The notes beneath the pieces were generated by a model that saw only the letters and a program-made list of their open reading frames with translations, was not told where the DNA came from and made no database searches. From contig CANMLU010000002.1 of NCBI GenBank assembly GCA_947498815.1, forward strand, positions 434,001 through 498,000: DNA of 64,000 bases, given 5' to 3'. The position numbers and the translations under genes are program-made. This DNA comes from an uncultured Aquimarina sp. (GTDB taxonomy: Bacteria > Bacteroidota > Bacteroidia > Flavobacteriales > Flavobacteriaceae). Shown piece after piece: positions 1 to 10,008 of this stretch; position 1 is the first letter of the stretch, and each line of letters begins with the position of its first letter.

Positions 1-401
1 AAAATCAAGAAAATGTACTCTGCCGAGTACACTCTTCCTGTATATTTGCTCACCATTTCAATAGTATCGAATGTGATTGTCGTGAACAAATGGAAATCTC
101 GCAACAACTTATACAAAAAGAAGGCAAAGGTATTATCATTTGGCTAGACCAAGAAGGAAAAGGTAATGGGCATTTTGCATTATTAAAAAGTATTGAACAT
201 AAAAAACGTGGGCTTAATCAAGCTGATGCCTATGAGGCAGCAGGATTTAAAAAAGATGCTCGTGATTTTAGAAGTGCGGCAGAGATTTTACACACAACAG
301 GAGTAAAATCTATATGTATGCTAACCAACAATCCAAAAAAAGTTGAAACACTAACCCAATACAATATTATTGTTTCTGGAACAAAACCTACGGAGCTCTA
401 A
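1..401 (+). CDS. Divergent GTP cyclohydrolase II (RibA-like), 5' end missing
   Basis: The reading frame is open from the left edge, so this is the C-terminal part (about 132 residues) of a longer protein. GTP cyclohydrolase II opens GTP to start riboflavin synthesis. The zinc ligand pattern C-x10-C-x-C is present just inside the window (SSC, then ECDC), followed by the family motifs QEGKG, DARDF (with the catalytic Arg region) and LTNNPKKVE. It departs from textbook RibA in places: the usual GDVFGS before the cysteines is replaced by AHHFNS, and RQEGRG reads DQEGKG. It ends soon after the NNPKK motif, shorter than E. coli RibA. It could be a RibA paralogue with another substrate rather than the housekeeping enzyme. 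The domain call is firm; the exact reaction is uncertain. Confidence 0.8.
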   Translation, partial: NQENVLCRVHSSCIFAHHFNSIECDCREQMEISQQLIQKEGKGIIIWLDQEGKGNGHFALLKSIEHKKRGLNQADAYEAAGFKKDARDFRSAAEILHTTGVKSICMLTNNPKKVETLTQYNIIVSGTKPTEL

Positions 402-867
402 TTTTAGAGGCAAATTAAAATCCTTCAATTTTTTACTATCTAATTTGTAAAAAAACATGACTTCACAATCAACATTGTAGAAGCCATCCAAACGATACAC
501 AAACATGTAGTAAATCTTCATAACCGAGTCAAAAAAAGAAATGATGTTATTTTTATCAATAGAGACTTCCTTTCGTAGTGGACAATCTATAATTGTAAGA
601 AAATACCACTCAAATTCTCGAACAATTTAAGGATAATACTTACGTTATAATAATATGTTGTTGCCAAAAAAACAACACAAACAACTAATAACGAGTAACT
701 TAATAAAAATTGTTTAACTCAAACAACACTTAATCGACCAAAAATGAATTTTAACGAAAAACCACCCCTAGATTTCCTGATTTTTATTTTTTCAATCTCA
801 GTTTAAACTAGTTTTAACCGAATTATGTAAATCACACTGATTTTTTAACAACTAAATTTCAAGGGTA
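402..867. other. Intergenic stretch, no gene recognised
   Basis: AT-rich spacer of 466 bases. A small inverted repeat CTCTAA/TTAGAG overlaps the stop of the upstream gene but lacks a following T run. A 55-codon minus-strand frame overlaps the ribA 3' end and has no recognisable product. The last 100 bases presumably hold the promoter of the next gene, but no clear TAnnTTTG box was found. Confidence 0.5.
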
Positions 868-1311
868 ATGAAGAAGAATTTATTAATTATTTGTTTTCTG
901 TCTATGGCAGGAATGTATGCTCAACAAGAACCGTTTATTGTGGAAGTACAATATACTCCAACAATAAATGAAACAGAAGAATCAAAAACAACAACAGCAT
1001 CGCGCATTGACAACTTAACATATTCTATAGAAGAATATGAAGATATGATCAAAAGAGGTAAAGAGCTAACTATTAAAATAATAGAACACAAAAAATTGAC
1101 TCAAACAGGATCTATGACCAAAACTCAGGTTAGAGAATTGAAAAGAGATCTACTAGAAGCTAAACTTCTTAATTACAGGATAGATGATTTCACTTCAAAA
1201 TATTTGAAAGCCGGATATAGTTTAATTGACAATGTAAGTACCGAAGTATTGAGCGATCACTATGATTTTTCTAAAACACTAGAAATATCATCGCAATATG
1301 CAGGTTTTTAA
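868..1311 (+). CDS. Small exported protein of unknown function
   Basis: 147 residues. The first about 18 form a Sec signal peptide (MKKN, hydrophobic core, cleavage probably after MYAQ). The mature part is charged and looks helical (residues 50-110 rich in E, K, R and L), with no recognisable domain. It stands alone between a long AT-rich spacer and a strong terminator, so it is probably transcribed by itself. A periplasmic or surface location is inferred from the signal only. Confidence 0.7.
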   Translation: MKKNLLIICFLSMAGMYAQQEPFIVEVQYTPTINETEESKTTTASRIDNLTYSIEEYEDMIKRGKELTIKIIEHKKLTQTGSMTKTQVRELKRDLLEAKLLNYRIDDFTSKYLKAGYSLIDNVSTEVLSDHYDFSKTLEISSQYAGF

Positions 1312-1335
1312 AAAACCACGGTCAAACACACATAC

Positions 1336-1372
1336 AAATCCCTTAACGAATTCGTTAAGGGATTTCTTTTTA
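1336..1372 (+). terminator. Rho-independent terminator
   Basis: A perfect 30-base palindrome at 1336-1365 (arms AAATCCCTTAACGAA and its complement) is followed by CTTTTTA. It lies 24 bases after the stop of the exported protein gene. Confidence 0.85.
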
Positions 1373-1490
1373 TCTAATCATTAAAAATTGTAATGCAGTT
1401 TTGAATTAATAATTAAGTATTTATTGTCATAATTCTTAATTTTACTGCACTTTTACAATCCTGATAACCATCACTATTTGATCATTTACA

Positions 1491-2069
1491 ATGAGTTTAG
1501 AAAAAGAATTACATAAGCGAAGTGGATCCGCTTGCGAATTGTCTGGAGAAACAGAAAACTTAAAGATATATGAAGTACCAAAATCACCAGGAAATGGTAT
1601 AGATGCACATATTCTTATCTCGCAAACTTGTTTAGATCAAGTTGAAAACCCAGACAAAATGCAACCCAACCATTGGCGCTGCCTTAATGATAGTATGTGG
1701 AGCGAAGTTCCTGCTGTGCAAGTAATGGCGTGGAGGATCCTTACGCGGTTACGTACTGAAGGTTGGCCTCAAGACCTATTGGATATGTTATATCTTGATG
1801 AAGACACTATGGCTTGGGCACAAGCTACCGGAGAAGGAGATGATGCAGACGATGCTATAAAGCACATAGATTCCAATGGTGCTTTATTACAAGCAGGTGA
1901 TAGCGTTGTATTGATTAAGGATTTAAACGTAAAAGGCGCCAATTTTACAGCAAAAAGAGGGACAGCCGTGAGAAATATATCCTTAGTACACGATAATGCA
2001 GAACATATTGAAGGTCGTGTTAACGGGCAGCATATTGTAATACTTACGAAATATGTTAAGAAATCATAG
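1491..2069 (+). CDS. PhnA domain protein (YjdM-like)
   Basis: 192 residues. The C-terminal 70 residues match the PhnA/YjdM domain: DSNGALLQAGDSVVLIKDL, NVKGANFTAKRGT and a final VILTKYVKKS close to the E. coli ending. The N-terminal part (RSGSACELSGE, and a later Cys in ISQTCLD and RCLND) takes the place of the zinc ribbon seen in short homologues, but the ribbon is incomplete. Despite its name the family is not shown to cleave phosphonates, and its role is unclear. It is monocistronic here, after a terminator and convergent with the M23 peptidase. Confidence 0.85.
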   Translation: MSLEKELHKRSGSACELSGETENLKIYEVPKSPGNGIDAHILISQTCLDQVENPDKMQPNHWRCLNDSMWSEVPAVQVMAWRILTRLRTEGWPQDLLDMLYLDEDTMAWAQATGEGDDADDAIKHIDSNGALLQAGDSVVLIKDLNVKGANFTAKRGTAVRNISLVHDNAEHIEGRVNGQHIVILTKYVKKS

Positions 2070-2104
2070 CTTGTCTGGCTAGAAATACTAATTTCAATTC
2101 TTTA

Positions 2105-2686
2105 TTAAGGTCTTAACCAGGTATCTGGATCTAGATAAAACATTTTTTTCCATCCATGTACGGCTTTATTGTCTTTTAAATTAATGTACGGGAAAGGGGT
2201 CGTAATCGCATAATGCAGATGTGGTGGTTTTCCCTTTGCGTTTCCTGTATCGCCCACAGTACCGATTACAGAACCTGAACCTACTGGAGCAAGAGGAAAT
2301 GTATCTATTTCATCCAAATGTGCATAATAATGAAAACGCCATTTGGGGCCCAAAACCATTACAGACTTTCCTCCTTTTCCACCTTCATGGATATATACTA
2401 CAATCCCTTTGGTAGCAGCGACGACAGGAGTTCCTTTGTCTGCAAAAATATCAATTCCTTTATGTGTAATTGACGTACCCCAGGGATAGGCCCAAAACGA
2501 ATGATCGTCCCAACTCTTTGTGGTTGCTCCCTGCACAGGTATTACCATATTTTGTGGTAATAAAAACCCAATCCCTACAATGGCAAATGGTATCCAAAAC
2601 CATTTCCTAAAGGCAGGATTTCGCAACAAAAACCCTACCGATGTGAGTAGAACAACCCAAAAACGTTTTGTTGTATTGGTAATCAT
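2105..2686 (-). CDS. M23 family metallopeptidase, membrane-anchored
   Basis: 193 residues. Two hydrophobic stretches near the N-terminus (about residues 8-20 and 30-45) suggest a membrane anchor. The LytM/M23 zinc site is complete: H75 and D79 in HKGID, and HLH at 156-158, with a further His at 123 (YAHL). M23 enzymes cut peptide cross-links in peptidoglycan, so this probably acts in the periplasm on cell-wall stems. No coiled coil or LysM is attached, so it is not a typical NlpD or EnvC. It is convergent with the PhnA gene. Confidence 0.85.
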   Translation of the reverse strand: MITNTTKRFWVVLLTSVGFLLRNPAFRKWFWIPFAIVGIGFLLPQNMVIPVQGATTKSWDDHSFWAYPWGTSITHKGIDIFADKGTPVVAATKGIVVYIHEGGKGGKSVMVLGPKWRFHYYAHLDEIDTFPLAPVGSGSVIGTVGDTGNAKGKPPHLHYAITTPFPYINLKDNKAVHGWKKMFYLDPDTWLRP

Positions 2687-2805
2687 AAAATGAATTGGAT
2701 TAAATAAGTTACAAATGACAAATAAAAAAGCGTCAATTCAAGTGTTTTATCGTAATACAATGAAGATTAAATATATCCAGGAAGTTTTTTTATACCAAAA
2801 CCCTT

Positions 2806-2882
2806 GTCATCCTGAGCTTAGTCCAAGGGCTCGATTTACTTCTTCCTTCGGTCGCAGCAATCGAATTGACGGATTTTGATCA
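2806..2882 (-). repeat. Partial copy of a dispersed intergenic repeat
   Basis: Contains GTCATCCTGAGC and, at the right end, CAATCGAATTGACGG. The reverse complement of the latter matches the CCGTCAATTCGAGTG arm of the larger hairpin elements at 52593-52803 and 58150-58332. Only one arm is evident here. It lies between the M23 gene and parC, both on the minus strand. Confidence 0.45.
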
Positions 2883-2929
2883 AAAAATAAAAATCACGAA
2901 ATACCTCCATTAAATAAAAACAAACTTGT

Positions 2930-5575
2930 TTAAAACAATGTAGGTTGTTCGTTATCGTCTTTATTTGGCGCTTCTTCAGAAGTATCCGAGGCATCTAGCG
3001 AAACATTTTCTTCTTCAATAACTTCAATTTCCTCTGGCGGAAGCGATTCTGGCTCTTCATAAGGCAATGGATCCAATAAATTGATCTGCTTCACTTTATG
3101 GGTTGTCAATTGATTACCCAATGCTTTAACTCCTTTAATAGAGATGAATTCTTCAAAGTTTATTTCTTCATTTGGACGTTGATCTTTTCCACGAAGTTTG
3201 CTAAAAACTATTTCTCCCATGGGTCTGTAATCCGTAGAAACAACCTCAAGGAAAGATTTTGCATGTTCTGAAATGAAATTCTCTTCACGTTCAGGATTTT
3301 CAATTAGAAAACGCTTTACATAGTATCGTTCTTTCTCTCCATCCCAATAAATTGCAGATATTGGTTTCTTGGGCTTCCATTTTTCTAACACCACCATATC
3401 AGCACTAAAATGCAGTGTCATTTCAGGAATAATAGTTTTGGCATATCCCTTTTGATCGATAACCAATAACCTATCTTCTCCTCGAAATTCGCCTAGCAAT
3501 TCTCCTCTTCCATCTACATTGAGGCGTTGTACTGAATCATCGAACCAGATTTTACGTGGTTTTAGTGTCGAAACTCCTTGTTCCTTTAATTCTACTCTTT
3601 TAATATTATACTTCGTAACGATATTACCTTTAACACCTCTACCTTTGATCAATAAATCAGAAAAATCAAGGTCAAACTTAAGTTTTTTGATGCTTCCTGC
3701 TTGTCGTAAAAATATAGTAATCACCTCTGCCTCTCCATTTGGGTTGGCAGAGAAATAAGTTACTTTGGATCCTTTTTTACCCTGTGCTAGATCATATTCT
3801 TTATCACGTGTCACTCCTGTTACGGCAAATCTTTTTACATACGACGCTCCTCCTTTACCATCCTGATAAATCAAATTATAGATCGTACGTTTGTCCTTTT
3901 TCTTAAAGACCGCCACATGTATAATATCTTTACCGATAAAGGTTTTTGATCCCACTTTGGTAATCATCATTTTACCTTCTGCAGTAAAACAAATAATATC
4001 ATCAATATCGGCACAGTCCGTAACATACTCATCTCTACGTAACGAAGTACCAATAAAACCTTCTTCTCGATTTACATACAATTTGGTGTTACGTATCACC
4101 ACCTTGGTTGCTTCGATATCATCAAAGATTTTTATTTCTGTTTTACGTTCTTTTCCTTTACCGTAGGTCTTTTTTAATCTTTTGAAATAATCAATAGCAA
4201 ATTCGATCAGATGCTCAAGATGATGTTTTACCTGGGCAATATCGGCCTCAAGTGCTTCGATTTTTTGTTGTGCCTTATCAATATCAAATTTTGAAATACG
4301 CTTGATTCGTATTTCTGTTAGACGCACGATATCTTCTTCGGTTACTGCTCGTTTAAGGTGTTTGATATGTGGTTGTAGTCCTTTATCAATAGCCTCAATA
4401 ACGCCTTCCCATGTTTCTACTTCCTCAATATCCCGGTAGATACGATTTTCTATAAATATTCTTTCTAAAGATGCAAAATGCCATTGTTCCTGTAGTTCTT
4501 CTAACTGGATTTCAAGCTCTTTTTTGAGTAATTCTACAGTATTATTTGTAGAACGACGCAACATTTCAGAAACACCAATAAAATTCGGCTTGTTATCTTC
4601 GATAACACAACCCAGTGGCGAAATAGAAACTTCGCAATTGGTAAATGCATAGAGGGCATCAATAGTTTTATCCGGTGAGATCCCTGAAGGAAGATGTATG
4701 AGTATTTCGACTTCTGCAGCAGTATTATCTTCTATCTTTTTAATTTTAATCTTTCCTTTTTCATTTGCCTTGAGCACAGAATCTATTAACGATGTCGTAG
4801 TGGTAGAAAACGGAATCTCATTAATAACTAATGTGTTTTTGTCAAGCTGAAAAATCTTGGCACGCACTCTAACCTTACCCCCTCGATTACCATCATTATA
4901 GTTAGTAAAATCTGCTATACCCGATGTTGGGAAATCTGGTAAAATGGTAAAACGCTTACCTTGTAAATGCTTGATCGATGCATCGATCAATTCTAAAAAA
5001 TTATGCGGAAGAATCTTGGTGCTTAATCCTACTGCAATACCTTCTGCACCTTGGGCAAGTAATAATGGAAATTTAACCGGAAGATTAATCGGTTCCTTTT
5101 TACGACCATCATACGACAATTGCCAATCGGTGACCTTTGGGTTATATACAACATCCAGAGCAAATTTGGATAATCTGGCTTCGATATATCGAGAAGCCGC
5201 TGCCCTATCTCCCGTAAGGATATTACCCCAGTTTCCTTGCATATCGATAAGCAATTCTCTTTGCCCTACTTGTACCATTGCATCGGCAATACTAGCATCA
5301 CCATGCGGGTGATACTGCATGGTGTGCCCAACGATATTGGCTACTTTATTATAACGTCCGTCATCCAAATCTTTCATAGAATGAAGAATACGGCGCTGAA
5401 CAGGTTTCAAACCATCTTCAATTGCTGGCACAGCTCGTTCCAGGATTACATAAGATGCATAATCCAGAAACCAGTCTTTATACATTCCGGTAACCTTGGT
5501 GATCACCTCTTGTGGTTCGTGATCTTCATGGGTTGAATCGTGATGTAATTCTTCGTTTTCGTTTTCCAAATCCAT
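2930..5575 (-). CDS. parC: DNA topoisomerase IV subunit A
   Basis: 881 residues. This is the breakage-reunion subunit, which makes the transient double-strand break used for chromosome decatenation. The catalytic Tyr is Y130 in AAASRYIEARLSK. The winged-helix region carries KPVQRRILHSM and QYHPHGDASIADAM. At the position of the quinolone-contact Ser (E. coli ParC S80) there is A94, with the acidic D98 kept; this resembles other Bacteroidota ParC as I recall them. The C-terminal third has beta-pinwheel-like blades, then an acidic tail ending PTLF. It lies downstream of parE on the same strand, separated by about 113 bases, and probably forms one operon. It could be called gyrA-like, but the length, tail and parE linkage favour topoisomerase IV. 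Confidence 0.93.
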   Translation of the reverse strand: MDLENENEELHHDSTHEDHEPQEVITKVTGMYKDWFLDYASYVILERAVPAIEDGLKPVQRRILHSMKDLDDGRYNKVANIVGHTMQYHPHGDASIADAMVQVGQRELLIDMQGNWGNILTGDRAAASRYIEARLSKFALDVVYNPKVTDWQLSYDGRKKEPINLPVKFPLLLAQGAEGIAVGLSTKILPHNFLELIDASIKHLQGKRFTILPDFPTSGIADFTNYNDGNRGGKVRVRAKIFQLDKNTLVINEIPFSTTTTSLIDSVLKANEKGKIKIKKIEDNTAAEVEILIHLPSGISPDKTIDALYAFTNCEVSISPLGCVIEDNKPNFIGVSEMLRRSTNNTVELLKKELEIQLEELQEQWHFASLERIFIENRIYRDIEEVETWEGVIEAIDKGLQPHIKHLKRAVTEEDIVRLTEIRIKRISKFDIDKAQQKIEALEADIAQVKHHLEHLIEFAIDYFKRLKKTYGKGKERKTEIKIFDDIEATKVVIRNTKLYVNREEGFIGTSLRRDEYVTDCADIDDIICFTAEGKMMITKVGSKTFIGKDIIHVAVFKKKDKRTIYNLIYQDGKGGASYVKRFAVTGVTRDKEYDLAQGKKGSKVTYFSANPNGEAEVITIFLRQAGSIKKLKFDLDFSDLLIKGRGVKGNIVTKYNIKRVELKEQGVSTLKPRKIWFDDSVQRLNVDGRGELLGEFRGEDRLLVIDQKGYAKTIIPEMTLHFSADMVVLEKWKPKKPISAIYWDGEKERYYVKRFLIENPEREENFISEHAKSFLEVVSTDYRPMGEIVFSKLRGKDQRPNEEINFEEFISIKGVKALGNQLTTHKVKQINLLDPLPYEEPESLPPEEIEVIEEENVSLDASDTSEEAPNKDDNEQPTLF

Positions 5576-5688
5576 ATATAATTGTTGGGGCTTATTTTAT
5601 AAGTTTCAAAGTTACAAGGTTCCAAAGTGTCAAAACTGATATTCTTGAGTTTGGTACTCGTAACTCGTAATTCATAAATCGTAATTCC

Positions 5689-7548
5689 TTATAATTCTTC
5701 CTCTACTGTATCTAGTTCTACTTTTAAATTGTCGATAATAAACTCCTGGCGTTGCGGAGTGTTTTTTCCCATATAAAATGACAACAATTCTTCGATTGAT
5801 TTTTCTTTATCCAACATTACAGGATCTAGACGTATATCATCACCAATAAAGTGTACAAACTCATCTGGAGAAATCTCACCCAATCCCTTAAATCGTGTAA
5901 TTTCGGGTTTACCTGATAATTTTTGAATAGCATCCCTTCGTTCCTGTTCAGAATAACAATAGATCGTTTCCTTTTTATTTCTTACTCTAAACAATGGAGT
6001 CTGTAAAATATACAAATGCCCTTCTTTAATGACTTCAGGAAAAAATTGTAAAAAGAACGTAATCAATAATAATCTAATATGCATCCCATCGACATCGGCA
6101 TCAGTAGCTATTACTATATTATTATATCTTAAATCTTCCAGGGATTCTTCAATGTTTAAAGCCGCTTGCAAAAGATTGAATTCTTCATTCTCATATACAA
6201 TCTTTTTGGTCATGTTATAGCAGTTCAACGGCTTACCACGTAGGCTAAAAACTGCCTGGGTATTCACATCGCGCGATTTGGTAATTGATCCACTTGCAGA
6301 ATCTCCCTCGGTAATAAACAGCGTACTCTCAAGATTACGATCCTTTTTACTATCGGTAAGATGGACTCTGCAGTCTCTTAGTTTTTTATTATGAAGACTA
6401 GCTTTCTTTGCGCGTTCTTTGGCTAGTTTACGAATTCCAGATAGGTCTTTTCGTTCGCGCTCGGCCTGTAATATTTTGCGTTGTAAGCTCTCTGTAGTAT
6501 TTGGATTTTTATGTAAGAAATTATCAAGTTTTGTCTTTACAAAATCATTGATATACGTTCTTACCGTTGGTAAATTTCCACCCATATCGGTAGATCCCAG
6601 TTTTGTTTTGGTCTGACTCTCAAAAACGGGTTCCATTACCTTAATACTTATTGCAGAAACTATAGATTTACGAATATCACTGGCTTCATAATTTTTACCA
6701 TAATACTCACGAATTGTTTTTACTATCGCTTCCCGAAAAGCAGCCAAATGCGTACCTCCCTGGGTCGTATGCTGCCCATTTACAAATGAATGATACTCTT
6801 CGCTATATTGTGTTTTACTATGCGTTATCGCTACTTCGATATCATCGCCTTTAAGGTGAATTATATCATATAATCTGTCATCATCATTGATATTATCAGA
6901 AAGTAAATCTCTTAATCCATTTTCCGAAAAATACTTTTCTCCATTAAAAATGATTGTTAATCCCGGGTTAAGATACACGTAGTTCTTAAGCATTTTTGCT
7001 ACGTATTCTGTACGATATTTAAAGTGTTTAAAAATCGTTTCATCTGGAACGAAAGACACTTTGGTTCCGCGACGACGAGAAGTTTCATCCAGGGTATCTT
7101 GATTTGTAAGGTTTCCCTTTTCAAATTCTGCCGAAGCAGATTTACCATCACGAGTAGATTCGACCTTAAAAAAAGTAGATAGTGCATTCACTGCCTTGGT
7201 ACCAACACCATTTAATCCTACAGACTTTTTAAACGCCCGAGAATCATACTTTCCTCCGGTATTCATTTTTGATACCACATCTACTACTTTCCCTAATGGA
7301 ATCCCACGACCATAATCACGAACCGTAACCTTATCTCCCTGAATGGCAATTTCTATCGTTTTACCGGCGCCCATCACATATTCATCTATCGAATTGTCGA
7401 GTACCTCTTTTAATAAAATATAGATTCCATCATCTGCTGATGATCCATCGCCTAACTTACCTATATACATTCCTGGTCGCATACGGATATGCTCTTTCCA
7501 GTCGAGGGATCGTATATTATCTTCGGTATATTTGGTTTCCTTGCTCAT
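5689..7548 (-). CDS. parE: DNA topoisomerase IV subunit B
   Basis: 619 residues from the Met at 7548. An in-frame Met 13 codons upstream (7587) exists, but homologues begin near [17 protein letters not shown], so the inner start is preferred. This is the ATPase subunit that partners ParC. The GHKL ATP site has [17 protein letters not shown] and [13 protein letters not shown]. The Toprim domain has EGDSASGS and the metal-binding DADVDGMH. The C-terminus contains [14 protein letters not shown], typical of type IIA B-subunits. No 150-residue insertion typical of proteobacterial GyrB is present, which also supports ParE. Confidence 0.92.
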   Translation of the reverse strand: MSKETKYTEDNIRSLDWKEHIRMRPGMYIGKLGDGSSADDGIYILLKEVLDNSIDEYVMGAGKTIEIAIQGDKVTVRDYGRGIPLGKVVDVVSKMNTGGKYDSRAFKKSVGLNGVGTKAVNALSTFFKVESTRDGKSASAEFEKGNLTNQDTLDETSRRRGTKVSFVPDETIFKHFKYRTEYVAKMLKNYVYLNPGLTIIFNGEKYFSENGLRDLLSDNINDDDRLYDIIHLKGDDIEVAITHSKTQYSEEYHSFVNGQHTTQGGTHLAAFREAIVKTIREYYGKNYEASDIRKSIVSAISIKVMEPVFESQTKTKLGSTDMGGNLPTVRTYINDFVKTKLDNFLHKNPNTTESLQRKILQAERERKDLSGIRKLAKERAKKASLHNKKLRDCRVHLTDSKKDRNLESTLFITEGDSASGSITKSRDVNTQAVFSLRGKPLNCYNMTKKIVYENEEFNLLQAALNIEESLEDLRYNNIVIATDADVDGMHIRLLLITFFLQFFPEVIKEGHLYILQTPLFRVRNKKETIYCYSEQERRDAIQKLSGKPEITRFKGLGEISPDEFVHFIGDDIRLDPVMLDKEKSIEELLSFYMGKNTPQRQEFIIDNLKVELDTVEEEL

Positions 7549-7906
7549 AAAATTTTGGGTAGAATGCCTGCTAATATAAGGTTTCACTTACAGAATTAAA
7601 ACAGCCATCAGACAAAGTAATTAACAAAAACATAACGTATTTTGTTGATTATTTGGTATACAATGATTTACAAAATATTTGATCTAAAACTACCTTTATG
7701 TTTTGCAATACTATACTATCATAAATCATACAAATAGTTGTAGCGATCAGATCTGTGGCTTTGGTTAGGAATATGAGCTAGAAATATGATACATTTTGTA
7801 AAACTATTGCAAGTGTTTCTAAATATTTACAAACGCATGTAAATGGAAATATGATTACTTTTACACATATACCACTGTAAGTAAGTATATAATATTTTAG
7901 ACAGAG
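7549..7906. other. Divergent promoter region between parE and the ankyrin gene
   Basis: AT-rich spacer of 358 bases between divergently transcribed genes, so it should hold both promoters. TACTTTTA near 7856, about 50 bases before the ankyrin start, resembles a -7 box but lacks a well-spaced TTG. No ORF, repeat or RNA was recognised. Confidence 0.4.
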
Positions 7907-8923
7907 ATGATACTTAAGTTAAAAAGGAAACTACTAGGAACCACAATTGTTTGTTGGGTATTATTATTTGTGGTTGTAGCAGACATTAAAGCACAAGAAG
8001 TCGATATATTCCAAGAAATAGATCAATCTATATTAAGGAATGACACTACAGCCATGAATCAAGCTTTAATAGAAATACTATATAATAGCGATGATGAAAA
8101 TAAAATTTTTGAATCTACCCAACTATTAATCGAGAATGGATTGAAAGTCAATTATAAGGATTCAACTGGGAAAACTGCCCTTCATTATGCTACTAAAAGA
8201 CAAGAAGAATTCTTACCAATTATTAAATATCTATTAAAACAAGGCGCAGATATTAATATGGTAGATAATATCGGTAATACTCCACTTGTATATTGTGCTT
8301 ACAGTCTATTTTTCTATTATGAGGAAGAAATAGTTAAGTTTTTAATTGATTCAGGAGCTGATCTTAACGCAGTAGGACTAAAAGGATCATTATTACACAT
8401 AGTTACGAATCATTGGAGCGGTAGTAAAACCGAACTTGATCGTATAGAATATTTAATTCACAAAGGTGCAGATGTTAACGTTTCGGATGCTAATGGATGG
8501 ACTCCAATTTTTTGTGCCGTGGATCGTGGTGCGAATGATATTGTTGAATTGCTAATAACAAAGGGAGCTGATATCGCTAAGGTTGATAAATATGGAAATA
8601 CCCCTTTTCATTATGCAGCTAATGTAGATCTGGTAAAACTGTTTGTCGAGAAAGGATGCAACATTGATGCAATAAATAAAAAGGGAAATACATTGCTGCA
8701 TGAATTGGCTTATTGGGAAAATAGTATTTACGAATCATCTAAATGGAGAAATTCTGAATGGGTACGTGAAAGAAAAACTGATCTAGTAAAAAAGTTAATA
8801 GAGTTAGGAGCAGATATAAGCATCACTAATAATAAGGGGCAGACTGCGCTTGACATATTTAAGATGGAGTATGATAAAAAAAATGAACATGATCTTTTGA
8901 AATTGTTCAAAGGGGATAAATAG
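7907..8923 (+). CDS. Exported ankyrin-repeat protein
   Basis: 338 residues. An N-terminal signal peptide (basic MILKLKRK, a hydrophobic core to about residue 28, cleavage near IKAQ) is followed by about seven ankyrin repeats from residue 65 to the end. Repeat signatures include GKTALHYATKR, GNTPLVYCAYS, NGWTPIFCAVDRGA, GNTPFHYAAN, KGNTLLHELAYW and KGQTALDIF, with ADIN or ADVN turns between them. Ankyrin repeats bind other proteins, so this is probably a periplasmic or surface scaffold. One repeat is stretched by an insertion (ENSIYESSKWRNSEWVRERK). No partner gene is evident. Confidence 0.88.
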   Translation: MILKLKRKLLGTTIVCWVLLFVVVADIKAQEVDIFQEIDQSILRNDTTAMNQALIEILYNSDDENKIFESTQLLIENGLKVNYKDSTGKTALHYATKRQEEFLPIIKYLLKQGADINMVDNIGNTPLVYCAYSLFFYYEEEIVKFLIDSGADLNAVGLKGSLLHIVTNHWSGSKTELDRIEYLIHKGADVNVSDANGWTPIFCAVDRGANDIVELLITKGADIAKVDKYGNTPFHYAANVDLVKLFVEKGCNIDAINKKGNTLLHELAYWENSIYESSKWRNSEWVRERKTDLVKKLIELGADISITNNKGQTALDIFKMEYDKKNEHDLLKLFKGDK

Positions 8924-8931
8924 AGTTCGAA

Positions 8932-8965
8932 TTTCTTAAAGACTACCAAGTCTACCTTTAAGAAA
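8932..8965. other. Inverted repeat after the ankyrin gene
   Basis: Arms TTTCTTAAAG and CTTTAAGAAA with a nested GACT/AGTC stem can fold into a stable hairpin with a three-base bulge. It lacks a T run, so it is either a weak terminator or the scar of a mobile element. Confidence 0.4.
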
Positions 8966-9099
8966 GTTGGTTGCTAACAAATAATATAGTATATGGCCCT
9001 AAGTAATCACCTGAAAATGAAATGCAAAACAGATATTTTAGTATATATTTAAAAAGTTCATATCTGGACATTAACTGCAACCGTAAAACGATACAAAAA

Positions 9100-9354
9100 A
9101 TGAAATTTGACCCAATAAAAAAGGAAGTTTATACTGACAAAGATGAATTTGTTAAAAAAATGAATTGTCCTTATAAAATGAATTGGGACAAATTAGAAAG
9201 AGCCAACTCTACCATGCGGAAATGTTCAAATTGCGACCATCTAATTGTTGATACAGAATTTCTATCAGATGACGAGCTTTTAAGCATGGTCAAACTAAAT
9301 CCCTACACGTGTTTAAAAATAGACTTAAATCAGCACAACATAAAAATAATATAA
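9100..9354 (+). CDS. Small cysteine-containing protein, unknown family
   Basis: 84 residues from the Met at 9100. A Met 26 codons upstream (9022) would add a stretch that looks unrelated, so the shorter form starting MKFDPIKKEVY is preferred. Cysteines occur as NCPYKM, KCSNCDHLI and TCLKIDL, a four-Cys arrangement (C-x23-C-x2-C-x23-C) that could bind a metal. The enzyme or pathway is not recognised. The stop is followed one base later by the next start, so the two genes are translationally linked and probably work together. Confidence 0.6.
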   Translation: MKFDPIKKEVYTDKDEFVKKMNCPYKMNWDKLERANSTMRKCSNCDHLIVDTEFLSDDELLSMVKLNPYTCLKIDLNQHNIKII

Positions 9355-9355
9355 A

Positions 9356-9838
9356 ATGGCATTTGGAGACGAAAATATAAACTCAAAAGGTTTGCGTATA
9401 ATAAAAACTGGGAGAGATATAGATAGCATTAATAAGGCTGCAAAAAATGGACTTAAACCAATCGTAAAAAAGATCGAACCTTCTGATGAAATACGCTCAA
9501 ATTATTCTGTTGTTCAGAATAAGACGACAGGAGAAATTGAAATCATTATGGACCACCGATCAGATATTTATTCGGGTGCTAATAAAGAATTTGAACGAGT
9601 AATTGAATGGACGCATTTTTATCCACATTATTCCGAGCCTCCATTTGCGGCTTATTTAATTCCTAAAGACATTAAAATTGGTGAAAGAGTTTTTATCGAA
9701 GATTTAATCGAAGATTATATTGGTGCAAGTTGGCAAGATAACACATACCGTCTTGAAAGTTGTGAAGCAATTTGGAACGGTTCAGACTTAGAAATTCAGT
9801 ACGACCCAAGAGATAATCATTCAACTTTTGTGGGATAG
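9356..9838 (+). CDS. Hypothetical protein paired with the small Cys protein
   Basis: 160 residues, soluble, without signal or membrane segment. Charged N-terminus; the centre has aromatic runs (IEWTHFYPHYSEPPFAAY), and an acidic segment GERVFIEDLIEDYIGASWQ follows. No family is recognised. It starts one base after the stop of the upstream gene, which argues for co-expression. A 27-codon frame follows at 9842 but has no support as a gene. Confidence 0.6.
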   Translation: MAFGDENINSKGLRIIKTGRDIDSINKAAKNGLKPIVKKIEPSDEIRSNYSVVQNKTTGEIEIIMDHRSDIYSGANKEFERVIEWTHFYPHYSEPPFAAYLIPKDIKIGERVFIEDLIEDYIGASWQDNTYRLESCEAIWNGSDLEIQYDPRDNHSTFVG

Positions 9839-10008
9839 AAAATGGCAGTAGGTAACCATGGCTATAGAGGTAAGGTAAAGGGACATAATTCACAATGTCT
9901 ATTGTGCTTCTATACAGACAATTAAAATTTTATTGGTATATTGAAGATCATTTTACTTTGTACCCAAATGCAATAACCTACTTATAGTGCCCTAAATTTC
10001 TAACTACC

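Noticed and set aside
354-521. Open frame of 55 codons on the minus strand, starting MKIYYMFVYRLDGF
   Set aside because: It overlaps the 3' end of the RibA-like gene, has no recognisable family, and no promoter or terminator supports it. It could be a decayed gene, but that cannot be shown.
5280-5320. Quinolone-resistance substitution in ParC (Ala at the Ser80 position)
   Set aside because: HPHGDASI is, as I recall, normal for Bacteroidota ParC, so it is not evidence of a selected mutation.
9842-9925. 27-codon frame directly after the 160-residue hypothetical gene (MAVGNHGYRGKVKGH)
   Set aside because: Too short, no family and no conserved motif; probably chance.
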